The position numbers and the translations under genes were made by a program. This document shows positions 1 through 7,215 of a DNA stretch of 12,763 bases, piece by piece. The notes under the pieces are model-generated. The model made no database searches and was not told the DNA's origin. It saw only the letters and a program-made list of their open reading frames with translations. Origin of the DNA: Thermoplasmata archaeon (lineage in GTDB: Archaea; Thermoplasmatota; Thermoplasmata; Thermoplasmatales; Thermoplasmataceae); the NCBI GenBank assembly GCA_021811635.1, contig JAJZNS010000032.1, positions 1-12,763 of the forward strand, in the 5' to 3' direction. Numbering within the stretch: the first letter of the stretch is position 1; the number at the start of each line of letters is the position of its first letter.

Positions 1-430
1 CAGAAGCTGCAATCTGCAATCCCGCAATAGCCATTGCTGAACCGATGATTACATTCGTCGCGGGCCCGGCAAGAGAGATTTTTCCGTTCATTTCCCTGTT
101 CGACGCATATCCACTATAGTAGACCGCACCAGGCGCCGCGAATATGATGCCGAAGAGTGAAGTTACAAGAGCCAGAAGCGCCCCGAGCGGCCATAGCTTG
201 AAGAATGCATGCTGGCCGAATCTCCTCGCAGTGTATCTGTGGGCAAGCTCGTGAAGGAGAAAAGCGGTCAAAACTGCCAGTAGCGCACCGGGGAGGAACA
301 ACCAGAAATAGTCTACAAACGACGTTCTTCCATAAGACACAATGTCAAGCAGGAGGAATGCTACAGTAAGTACCGTGATTGCCACAAGAATATCCCTCAC
401 TTCGTCCCGTGCGGTTCCAATAAACTGCAT
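1..430 (-). CDS. Site-2 protease family (M50) membrane zinc metalloprotease, N-terminal part
   Basis: Only the first 143 residues are in the window; the gene continues past the left edge. The ATG lies one base after the stop of the upstream TPR gene, so the two are probably co-transcribed and translationally coupled. The translation shows hydrophobic segments at about residues 12-30, 41-59, 79-97 and 119-140. The zinc motif HELAH is at residues 60-64, at the end of the second segment, and an AGPATN motif is at 121-126. HExxH inside a membrane helix together with a G-P-x-x-N element is the signature of intramembrane M50 proteases, which cleave substrate proteins within the bilayer. The third zinc ligand, normally an Asp in a later helix, would lie outside the window. 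The substrate is unknown. The family call is firm; a regulatory role is only inferred from relatives. Confidence 0.9.
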   Translation of the reverse strand, partial: MQFIGTARDEVRDILVAITVLTVAFLLLDIVSYGRTSFVDYFWLFLPGALLAVLTAFLLHELAHRYTARRFGQHAFFKLWPLGALLALVTSLFGIIFAAPGAVYYSGYASNREMNGKISLAGPATNVIIGSAMAIAGLQIAAS

Positions 431-431
431 G

Positions 432-3400
432 TTACCTTACCGCACCCCGGCTCATGTCAAGCACGTAATTCATCAGGGTAAGTATTTCCATGGCATCATC
501 AATCCCTATGTTCAGGTTGTATGCAATGTTGAGTGGTTCGATCCTGATACGCTCACGAAGTGCAGATTTCAGCAGTTTCTCCTTATAAGGGTTTTCAGCA
601 TCCGGAACCCTCTGCTTTCCCATGCACTCTTTCACATAAGTGTAGAGGTTCTTGGCAAGGATTATATCCCTACTGTCAAGACAGTTGAATATCACGTTTA
701 TGCGCAACTGACCTATATTTGTCAGGCCAGCTTTCTTTACTGCCCTCTGAATTACATCTCTTGAAAGCGCCTCGTATTTTGGCCTGTTGATGTCAGCATA
801 GTAACCTTCCTCCGCGAGGAACTGGAATATCTCTTCTGCCTTAGCGACCGGGATCGAGGCCTTGTATACTGCCTCCTCCATGTCAAACATCCTTCCGCTC
901 TTGAATTCAGCATCGAGGAGTTTCGCGGCGAATCCTGCAATCTCATAGAAATGCTTTGATTCGCCTATCTCTTTCAGAATTTCATCGAAAATGGATGCTT
1001 CCAGAATCGTGCCCACATATCTGCTCGCGATCTTCTCCGCCATCTCATAGTCTCTCCTCTCAATGTATGATCTGATAATCATCTCGATGTTTTCCCGGTC
1101 TATGTATGTTGGATTGGCTTCGTATACCCTGACCACATCGCTGAAATAACCGTTCAGGTAAGAAATGGCCAGAAGGGTATCGATGACTTCCCTTCCGGAT
1201 TCTGGATCCTTGATTTTTCCCAATGCACGGTTCAGGAGTGCAATCGCGTCTGATGGAAATCCATCCTCCGCAAGGAGGGTTGCGAGCTTCGAAATGTTCG
1301 AGGCTTCATCCGGAAAGACCTTCAGAATCTTCTTTCGTAAGTCAATCGCCCCGACCTTGTCGCCGGAGTTCTGCATGGCGGTAGCCATCTTTTCTCCCAG
1401 GTGTCTGTTCCTGGATTTGTCGAATGCCCTGAACAGTGCTTCCCTTATGTCCGAATTTTTCCAGAGTGATGTCGTCAGGAAATTGACAGACTCCTTCCAT
1501 TCGAAGCTACCTATGTCCATTCCATGGAAAAGTGTGATGATATCCTTGTACAGGTGCTGCCTAGCCAGATGCTTTATCTTTAGGGCCCAGTATTCATTTC
1601 TTGTTATCAGCTCATTGGCTTCCTTGTATTTGTGAACAAAGAGCAGGGTCTCCGCAAAAGACCTGTTAGTGGAGATGTCGGCTCCAAGATCCTGGGCATG
1701 CTTGAAGTGATCGTACGCCTCCTGAAAATTCCCCTCCTCGCACAGGGTGTTTGCCAGCATAATCTCGATCTGCGGATCACGGAACTTTACCTCGGCTTCC
1801 CTCAGGCTGGCGATCTTCTCCGTACGGTTGCTCATTCTTTCGAGAAGGGCTATGTGCTTCAGAAGGTCCGATTTGAGGTATTTTCCGCTCATTATCTTTC
1901 TTGAAACTTTGGAGGCGTAGGAAATGTCTCCTATCCTCTCCTTCTCCATCAATACTATTCTCTCCGCGTCCTCGTTTTCCTGCGGATTTTTTTCAAGGAA
2001 TTCGGCGAACCACGACAGTATGCCGCTGTCAGCATGGGCAAGATATTCCCTTATCTCCGCATACGGTGCTCTGTGAGCTTCCTCCAGCCATGCAAGTTTT
2101 TCAAATGCTTCCCTGATTTGTGCATCATCCCGGAGCCTGATTGCTGCACGTATTTTCAGGAGCAGAAAATCGGCGTTTGTGAAAATCTGCAATGCCTTCT
2201 TTATTGAGCGCATGGCCGATGCGAAATCAGATGTATGGAACTGTATCAGACCTGAAATATACCAGTAGAACGGATCTGTTTTCTTTTCCTCCACGGATTC
2301 CTCCAGCGTCGACTCCGCCTCTTTGTATCTGTTAGTCAGAGAAAGCGCCTCGCTCACCGGGTACAGGAGGAACCTCGAGTCCCTTATATTGGCCGGAATT
2401 TTGCCTTCAACAATTTCCTTAATTCGGGCCATGGTTGTGCTAAGGGTATCGTATGGTTTTGTGGAAAGAAACAGAAGCATCTTCTCGTCCATATCGCAGT
2501 TCTGGGCATAGAATCTGGATTTGGCGAGACCCCACATCAGCCCAATCGACCTAATCCTGGATGCCTTCTCAAATAGATCGTTGGTCGATTTGATGGACTT
2601 TCCCCTCAGGAAATTAAGGCAGAGTGTAACTGGCCAGGTATCCTCTGATTCCAGTGAGACTTCAGTCTTCAGGATTTCGGCAAATTCGTCCGATCTTGCG
2701 AGCTCAAACACCGTATCAAGAACTACACCCTGATTAATCAATGGTATGGACTTTCTCAAGGCTTCCCTTGTACCCTCTGCCCCCGTGGAAACCCGCAGGT
2801 GGCTTGCGATCACGTAGGCAAGCACCTCCGGATCAGGAGAGCTGATCTTTGCGAAGCGATCAACTATCCTAGAATATTCCTCAGAGTCGTAGAGCATGCT
2901 GATGACGAATTTTAGAGCCTCCTGGTTGGTGCTGTCAAGTTTCAGCAGCTTCTCCGCTGTCTGGAAAATTTGCCCTTTGTTCTCGAATTTCTTTTCCAGC
3001 AGAAACTTTTCCCTGAGAATTTCAGCGTCATCCTGAAGCTGCTTTGAGCTTTCCTCAATCGTCTTCAACGCTTTGTGGTAATCAGCCAGCCCGATGTAGC
3101 TCCTGATTGAATATAGCAACAGGTCCTTTGAAACGCCGGATACAACACTCATTGCGTTGATCGTATCGATGCATTCCCTGTATCTCCCGGTTTTGAAGGC
3201 AGAGACTACTTTAAGAGAGGCAATATCGGGATTTCTGGGTTGCTCCTCTCCAATCTTCATTATCTGAGAATATGCCTCTTCGTACCTTTCCGCAGCCATG
3301 AGAGTACGGAGATATGCCAGGTTTGCTTCCAGAAGACTGGGATCGAGGACTACAGCTTTTTTGGAGAAGCGCATCGCCATTTCCATGTCTTTTCCGGCCA

Positions 3401-4115
3401 GGAATATTTCAGCAAGCCTGGACAGTTCCATTGAATCGCTGATTTCGGTTTCGGAAAGCTGCCTGGTGAGGGCAGCAAGCTTCGCGGAATTCCCCTGCTT
3501 GAGGTAAATTGATATAAGATCGTCGCGAAACCCCTTATCGGGGTAGGTTTCGTATACCATCTCCAGGAAGGGTACATACGCCTGCGATCCGGACCTCTGC
3601 TTCATGATGTCGGCAATTTCCTTGACCCTGGCCTTACCGGGCTTTGTCTCCAGGAATGAATGCATTACTTCTGGAACCCACTGGCCCAGCTTCGCCATAA
3701 GCTGCACACATTCCTCGTAGTATCCGGATTTGACCGCTATCAGGTCTATGAGCGACCTTGATTCCTGGCTTGTCTCAAATCTTGGATCCTTCTCCATGGC
3801 CTGCAGCGCTTCCCTGAATTTTTTGAGCCATACAAGGTAATGAATCTCCAGAACTACAGATTGGAAATTAGTTGGGGTAAACTTACTGAGGCTTTCAATT
3901 ATGGATTCCTTGCATTCACTGCTGACCGACGAGCTGCCCATCAGCGAAATTAGAGATTCCTGCAGGATATTATCCACGTACTTGTCCTCTTCGAGCAGCG
4001 TGTTCACTTCAGCCGCGATTGTGGAGCATGCGCCAGAATTCTGCGACTGGTTGAGCAGCACATCGGAAATGAGAGCAACAAGCCTCCTGGAGGATTTTGA
4101 CTGCAGTTCTGTCAT
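432..4115 (-). CDS. Large TPR-like helical-repeat protein (1227 aa), function unknown
   Basis: I do not recognise a specific orthologue. The protein is almost entirely amphipathic helices of TPR type, with helix pairs that carry small and aromatic residues at TPR-like positions. Clear examples are at about residues 262-292, 297-320, 333-358, 585-608, 614-645, 783-808, 910-935 and 943-966. There is no signal peptide and no obvious membrane segment, so it is probably cytosolic. The last 40 residues (about 1185-1222) look different: a basic stretch, then helices joined by a short turn, which could be a helix-turn-helix or winged-helix. TPR proteins act as scaffolds for protein partners. The ATG overlaps the stop of the carbonic anhydrase gene by 4 bases (ATGA) and has a GGAG-type ribosome site about 11-13 bases upstream. 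The membrane protease gene follows after one base. Such co-transcription hints at a shared process, but which one cannot be told. The repeat character is well supported; the function is open. Confidence 0.8.
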   Translation of the reverse strand: MTELQSKSSRRLVALISDVLLNQSQNSGACSTIAAEVNTLLEEDKYVDNILQESLISLMGSSSVSSECKESIIESLSKFTPTNFQSVVLEIHYLVWLKKFREALQAMEKDPRFETSQESRSLIDLIAVKSGYYEECVQLMAKLGQWVPEVMHSFLETKPGKARVKEIADIMKQRSGSQAYVPFLEMVYETYPDKGFRDDLISIYLKQGNSAKLAALTRQLSETEISDSMELSRLAEIFLAGKDMEMAMRFSKKAVVLDPSLLEANLAYLRTLMAAERYEEAYSQIMKIGEEQPRNPDIASLKVVSAFKTGRYRECIDTINAMSVVSGVSKDLLLYSIRSYIGLADYHKALKTIEESSKQLQDDAEILREKFLLEKKFENKGQIFQTAEKLLKLDSTNQEALKFVISMLYDSEEYSRIVDRFAKISSPDPEVLAYVIASHLRVSTGAEGTREALRKSIPLINQGVVLDTVFELARSDEFAEILKTEVSLESEDTWPVTLCLNFLRGKSIKSTNDLFEKASRIRSIGLMWGLAKSRFYAQNCDMDEKMLLFLSTKPYDTLSTTMARIKEIVEGKIPANIRDSRFLLYPVSEALSLTNRYKEAESTLEESVEEKKTDPFYWYISGLIQFHTSDFASAMRSIKKALQIFTNADFLLLKIRAAIRLRDDAQIREAFEKLAWLEEAHRAPYAEIREYLAHADSGILSWFAEFLEKNPQENEDAERIVLMEKERIGDISYASKVSRKIMSGKYLKSDLLKHIALLERMSNRTEKIASLREAEVKFRDPQIEIMLANTLCEEGNFQEAYDHFKHAQDLGADISTNRSFAETLLFVHKYKEANELITRNEYWALKIKHLARQHLYKDIITLFHGMDIGSFEWKESVNFLTTSLWKNSDIREALFRAFDKSRNRHLGEKMATAMQNSGDKVGAIDLRKKILKVFPDEASNISKLATLLAEDGFPSDAIALLNRALGKIKDPESGREVIDTLLAISYLNGYFSDVVRVYEANPTYIDRENIEMIIRSYIERRDYEMAEKIASRYVGTILEASIFDEILKEIGESKHFYEIAGFAAKLLDAEFKSGRMFDMEEAVYKASIPVAKAEEIFQFLAEEGYYADINRPKYEALSRDVIQRAVKKAGLTNIGQLRINVIFNCLDSRDIILAKNLYTYVKECMGKQRVPDAENPYKEKLLKSALRERIRIEPLNIAYNLNIGIDDAMEILTLMNYVLDMSRGAVR

Positions 4116-4657
4116 GACAAAGCATTATCTCCAAGCGTTCTGGAGATGTAATCCTTACCCTCCAGCCGATCATACTTCCCGGAGAGGTAGTTCTCCCTCA
4201 ATTGTTCATATGCCAATGAATTAAGCTCTGCCATTACCCTATACTTTTGATCCCTTTTGATAACCTTTGCTGGCGATCCCATTATCAGAGAATTCTCTTC
4301 TGCTCTGAATCTTTCTGTCACCAGTGAATGTGCGCCGATTACAGATCCCTTACCTATTATGGCTCCAGACATAACGACCGAACTCATCCCAACTAATACG
4401 TTGTCAGATATGCTGCAGCCATGCACCACCGAGTTATGGCCAATGGACACGCCGGAACCTATGAGGACGGGACTCTCAAGTTCTCCATGAATGGTGACGG
4501 AATCCTGTATATTAGAGCCGCTTGACACCCGGATGAAATTGGTGTCCCCCCTTAGAATCGCGTTGTCGCAGATTATGACCCTGTCTCCTATGGTAACGTC
4601 GCCTATCAGCACCGCGGTTGGTGCTATATAACAATCCCTTCCGATTTTAATTGGCAA
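4112..4657 (-). CDS. Gamma-class carbonic anhydrase / hexapeptide-repeat left-handed beta-helix protein
   Basis: The 181-residue protein is made of hexapeptide repeats (I/V-G-x-x-x-x type) over about residues 5-115, followed by a C-terminal helix. The zinc ligands of gamma carbonic anhydrases are present as His57, His74 and His79, with the usual five-residue step between the last two. Arg36, Asp38 and Gln51 match the conserved RGD and NIQD elements. Family members form trimers with zinc at subunit interfaces, and some hydrate CO2. The protein lacks the long acidic loop of the Methanosarcina Cam enzyme, as in CamH, YrdA and PaaY-like members whose activity varies, so catalysis is not assured. 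The start is TTG: a TAG lies in frame five codons upstream, and the family-conserved N-terminus begins right after this codon. It is the first gene of the unit with the TPR protein and M50 protease. Confidence 0.86.
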   Translation of the reverse strand: MPIKIGRDCYIAPTAVLIGDVTIGDRVIICDNAILRGDTNFIRVSSGSNIQDSVTIHGELESPVLIGSGVSIGHNSVVHGCSISDNVLVGMSSVVMSGAIIGKGSVIGAHSLVTERFRAEENSLIMGSPAKVIKRDQKYRVMAELNSLAYEQLRENYLSGKYDRLEGKDYISRTLGDNALS

Positions 4658-4680
4658 CAGCCTATGAATCTACAATTCAA

Positions 4681-4690
4681 TATTAAATTC
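4681..4690 (-). promoter_or_regulatory. Candidate TATA box for the carbonic anhydrase-TPR-protease unit
   Basis: On the minus strand this reads GAATTTAATA, an A/T-rich box preceded by purines. Its centre lies about 27 bases upstream of the TTG start at 4657, so transcription would begin at or next to the start codon. No Shine-Dalgarno sequence is visible between box and start. Placement and composition fit an archaeal TATA element for a leaderless transcript; there is no direct proof. Confidence 0.5.
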
Positions 4691-4766
4691 TCCCATGTGT
4701 GTCCCTGGTTTCAACATGCATTGCTGGGCAATCGAAGGCTTTTATCATCTGTACCCACCCGTTACT

Positions 4767-4775
4767 GAAATATAT
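4767..4775 (+). promoter_or_regulatory. Candidate TATA box for glmM
   Basis: The sequence GAAATATAT is centred about 24 bases upstream of the ATG at 4795, the distance expected between an archaeal TATA box and the transcription start. The message would be leaderless, and indeed no ribosome binding site precedes the ATG. The box lies within the longer open frame that begins at 4699, which argues against that upstream start. Confidence 0.55.
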
Positions 4776-4794
4776 CACCTGCTCATTTGCCAGC

Positions 4795-6132
4795 ATGGAG
4801 AAACCCGGCAGGCTGTTTGGCACCAATGGAATAAGAGGGGTGCCAAATGAGGATCTTACCTCAAACCTCTGTATCGGCATGGGGAGAGCGATCGCCTCTC
4901 ATTTTAATGCTTCCCGCATTGCAATCGCAAGAGACACCAGGCAGAGCGGGGACTATATTTTCTCCCTGGTCAGTGCGGGTTTGCTTTCTGGCGGATCAGA
5001 CCTGACAAATATAGGCACTCTTCCAACTCCCGGCCTCCAGATATACTGCAAGATGCATGCAATACCTGGTGTGATGATAACGGCATCCCACAATCCGCCG
5101 AAATACAACGGGTTTAAGGTGATAGAGCCGGACGGCACTGAGGCATCCAGACAGACAGAGGAAGACCTCGAAAAACTTTTCCATTCCGGATCGCCTAAAA
5201 CGGCAGATTGGCGCTCTCTGGGAACCATAACTTCTGAACCTGAGTTCTACAAGACTTACGTAGATAGTGTCATTGATTCAGCAAAAATGGCCGGCAAGAA
5301 AGTGAACTTGAAAATCGCGTTTGACGCAGGCAATGGCGCATCTTTTCTCACAACTCCCCTAATGCTGCAGAAGACTGGTGCGAAACTCACCACCCTTAAC
5401 TCTAACCCTGACGGCTTGTTCACTTCAAGGGATTCCGAACCCAAGCCGGAAAATCTCACTGCACTAAGCAGCCTGATGAAAACCGGAGAATATGACATAG
5501 GCATTGCCCACGACGGTGATGCCGACAGGTGCGTGTTCTTTGATGAAAAAGGGGAGTTCCTTGACGGCAACAGCGTACTCCCGATCATTGCTAAATACTA
5601 CTGCAAAAGAGGAGATACCGTGGTCACTCCTGTGAGCACCTCTGACTCGCTGGAAGATGTGTGCAGATCCAATGGCATCAGGCTGATCAGGACAAAAGTC
5701 GGTGCGCCTCTCGTTGCGCGTACTGTCATACTGGAAAGAGCAGCGCTTGGAGGGGAGGAAAATGGAGGCATCATATTCCCCAGACATCAGTATTGCCGGG
5801 ACGGAGCTATTGCGGCGATGCTGATCATTTCTATCATGAATTCCACAGGCAAGAAACTGTCAGATCTTCTTTCTGAAATTCCGAGGTACCATGTACTTAA
5901 ATCAAGTGTTCAGCGCAATGGAAAATGGGAGGATATTGAAGCACGGATCAAGGGTATTGACGGAATTCAGAAGATTGACGAGACCGACGGCCTCAAGGTT
6001 TGGGAGAGAACCGGCTGGGTCCTGATAAGGCCTTCCGGAACCGAACCGATTATCCGTGTTTACTCCAACTCCAAGGACGAGGAGGCTGGGAGAAAGCTCC
6101 TGGCGAAGTATCTTTCAATAGCGGCGCAGTGA
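4795..6132 (+). CDS. glmM: Phosphoglucosamine mutase (alpha-D-phosphohexomutase family)
   Basis: The 445-residue enzyme has all four domains of the phosphohexomutase family. It should convert glucosamine-6-phosphate to glucosamine-1-phosphate for UDP-N-acetylglucosamine synthesis in the cytosol. The substrate phosphate-binding start (FGTNGIRG, 8-15), the catalytic serine Ser98 in TASHNPP, the metal loop DGDADR (240-245), the sugar-recognition loop GGEENGG (319-325) and the phosphate loop RPSGTEP (412-418) are all intact. The GEENGG loop and overall length fit archaeal GlmM-type enzymes, although phosphomannomutase or phosphoglucomutase activity cannot be excluded by sequence. The ATG at 4795 is chosen over the in-frame ATG at 4699 because family members start just before FGTNGIRG and a TATA box sits between the two. 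The gene stands alone, divergent from the carbonic anhydrase unit and convergent with the lipid synthase. Confidence 0.93.
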   Translation: MEKPGRLFGTNGIRGVPNEDLTSNLCIGMGRAIASHFNASRIAIARDTRQSGDYIFSLVSAGLLSGGSDLTNIGTLPTPGLQIYCKMHAIPGVMITASHNPPKYNGFKVIEPDGTEASRQTEEDLEKLFHSGSPKTADWRSLGTITSEPEFYKTYVDSVIDSAKMAGKKVNLKIAFDAGNGASFLTTPLMLQKTGAKLTTLNSNPDGLFTSRDSEPKPENLTALSSLMKTGEYDIGIAHDGDADRCVFFDEKGEFLDGNSVLPIIAKYYCKRGDTVVTPVSTSDSLEDVCRSNGIRLIRTKVGAPLVARTVILERAALGGEENGGIIFPRHQYCRDGAIAAMLIISIMNSTGKKLSDLLSEIPRYHVLKSSVQRNGKWEDIEARIKGIDGIQKIDETDGLKVWERTGWVLIRPSGTEPIIRVYSNSKDEEAGRKLLAKYLSIAAQ

Positions 6133-6167
6133 GCCAGACACTATGATACCACAGAGATTTGCCTCCC

Positions 6168-6173
6168 TTTTTT
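6168..6173 (+). terminator. T-run terminator after glmM
   Basis: Six consecutive T residues on the plus strand, 35 bases past the glmM stop and just after a C-rich stretch. Archaeal RNA polymerase terminates at such U-tracts without needing a hairpin. Confidence 0.55.
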
Positions 6174-6417
6174 GGCAAGTATAAACCTATAGGGATGATT
6201 CCCGTGTCCCATTTCCTTTCCAGCTTTACTATATCGGTACCTGGAAGAACATGCCAGGTTACCGGCGTCCATAGATTGTTTGGTTACAGCATCCATTTGC
6301 TTGCAGGTTATGATCCGGAGTATGCGGGAGAGGTATTTTGAACTCCATGCATGCAGTGGAAAAAAGACCTGTGCGGATTTAGGGCGTTACAGTCCTCCCG
6401 TTGAGGGGATAGACCTC

Positions 6418-6436
6418 GGATAGTCATGGGCTATCC
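6418..6436. repeat. Perfect inverted repeat (6-bp stem, 7-base loop)
   Basis: GGATAG and CTATCC flank a 7-base loop. A second, weaker stem (CCTC with GAGG, 5-base loop) lies just to the left at about 6394-6406. The repeats could belong to a small RNA or to the end of a decayed insertion sequence, or could be chance. Confidence 0.45.
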
Positions 6437-6583
6437 ATTTGTAAAGAAGCAGGCGCCGAGTCTATCTTGTCCTTTCAGCGGAATGGGAAAGGTTGGATGA
6501 ACAAAATGAGAAAATTTCTGCAATCGGCAAGGGATCGAAAAGCAATATCCCGTCACGTCTGCTGCTGGCGCACCTATCCCCTG

Positions 6584-6589
6584 AAAAAA
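6584..6589 (-). terminator. T-run terminator of the six-gene minus-strand operon
   Basis: Six A residues on the plus strand, so six T on the minus strand, 35 bases past the stop of the CDP-alcohol phosphatidyltransferase. This mirrors the arrangement after glmM. Confidence 0.55.
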
Positions 6590-6624
6590 TGAAGATGCCT
6601 CACAGTGGTAAACAGTGCTGCCGG

Positions 6625-7215
6625 TCAGATCTTCCGGTACAGCCGGATGAACCTTGAAACAGCTGTGGCATTTCCCAGGATGAAGAACAGGCCAAGAACA
6701 GAGGTGGTGGCGTTGATTGTCAAACCATAATAATATAATGAATATGGAACCAGAAACTGCACCGGGGCCAGCAGGATGAGGATCACAAGCCTGTTGGCTC
6801 GTCCCAGCACCCCTTTGTAATCCCTTCCGGCCCCAAGTGCCTGCGCCTGTGTGCCCATGTAACTGGTCATGAGAACCCCTTCCACCGCGAGACCCGCAAG
6901 CAGCACATTGCCATAGTTGCTCAGCCCGACCCCCAGAATGATCAGGATGTCGGCATACCTGTCAATGAAGTGATCCAGAAGATCTCCCTTCCTGGAGGCA
7001 AGTCCCCTGTGTCTTGCGACTTCCCCGTCGATTGCATCCAGCGCGGCCGATAAGATAATCGCGGGAATGAAGAGCAGCAGAAATCCATAATAATAAAGGA
7101 CGGCCGCAAGGGCAGCAAATAGAAGTGAGAGTATGCTGAGCACATTGGGATTGAACCTGTAAAACGGCCTTGCAATGCCGGCTGCAAAGGATGATCCTGT
7201 CCTTTCACCTGCCAG
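6625..7215 (-). CDS. CDP-alcohol phosphatidyltransferase, candidate archaetidylinositol phosphate synthase
   Basis: This membrane enzyme joins a CDP-activated archaeal lipid to an alcohol phosphate, giving a phospholipid head group. Counting from the CTG at 7215, the full family signature D-x2-D-G-x2-A-R-x8-G-x3-D-x3-D is present with Asp60, Asp63, Gly64, Ala67, Arg68, Gly77, Asp81 and Asp85. Several hydrophobic segments cover most of the remaining length, and the 196-residue size is normal. The first standard start codon in frame is a GTG at 7143, but that would cut into the conserved NPNVLS helix; the 24 preceding codons also look like family sequence (ARPFYRFNPN). They contain no ATG, GTG or TTG. 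A strong Shine-Dalgarno lies 8 bases before the CTG at 7215. Either CTG is the start, or one base is missing and the GTG at 7208 (overlapping the kinase stop) is used. The alcohol substrate (inositol phosphate, glycerol phosphate or serine) cannot be read from sequence; inositol phosphate is the best guess. Confidence 0.85.
   Translation of the reverse strand: MAGERTGSSFAAGIARPFYRFNPNVLSILSLLFAALAAVLYYYGFLLLFIPAIILSAALDAIDGEVARHRGLASRKGDLLDHFIDRYADILIILGVGLSNYGNVLLAGLAVEGVLMTSYMGTQAQALGAGRDYKGVLGRANRLVILILLAPVQFLVPYSLYYYGLTINATTSVLGLFFILGNATAVSRFIRLYRKI

Larger units (their letters stand above)
6133..6624. other. Convergent intergenic region without a convincing gene
   Basis: This 492-base gap separates the end of glmM from the end of the minus-strand operon. 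It contains a T-run terminator for each, a third T-run on the minus strand at 6365-6360, a perfect 6-bp hairpin at 6418-6436, and only short reading frames. The longest ATG-started frame (6159-6341, 60 codons) has no ribosome site and no recognisable motif. Two frames on the plus strand, 6314-6592 (with two internal TAG codons) and 6445-6654 (no usable start), look somewhat protein-like and may be gene remnants; neither is firm enough to call. Confidence 0.6.

Noticed and set aside
1165..1635. Long antisense frames inside the TPR gene (also at 342-764, 1632-1904, 3901-4224)
   Set aside because: They are shadows of a long coding region with clear repeat-protein character, and have no motifs, spacing or ribosome sites of their own.
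4699..4794. Upstream extension of glmM giving 477 residues
   Set aside because: The extra 32 residues have no counterpart in the family, cross the TATA box at 4767-4775, and the conserved N-terminus begins right after the ATG at 4795.
6159..6341. 60-residue plus-strand frame after glmM
   Set aside because: It begins just before the T-run terminator, has no ribosome site and no recognisable motif.
6373..6440. tRNA-like start (GCGGATTTAG) in the convergent gap
   Set aside because: No T-loop GTTCRA sequence, no matching acceptor 3' strand and no proper anticodon stem follow.
6133..6624. CRISPR array, attachment site or complete insertion sequence
   Set aside because: There are no repeated units beyond one hairpin, no target duplication, no tRNA gene and no intact transposase or integrase.
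6942..7208. 88-residue minus-strand frame starting with the GTG that overlaps the kinase stop
   Set aside because: Most of it is out of frame with the clear CDP-alcohol phosphatidyltransferase sequence. Only its start codon could matter, if a base is missing.
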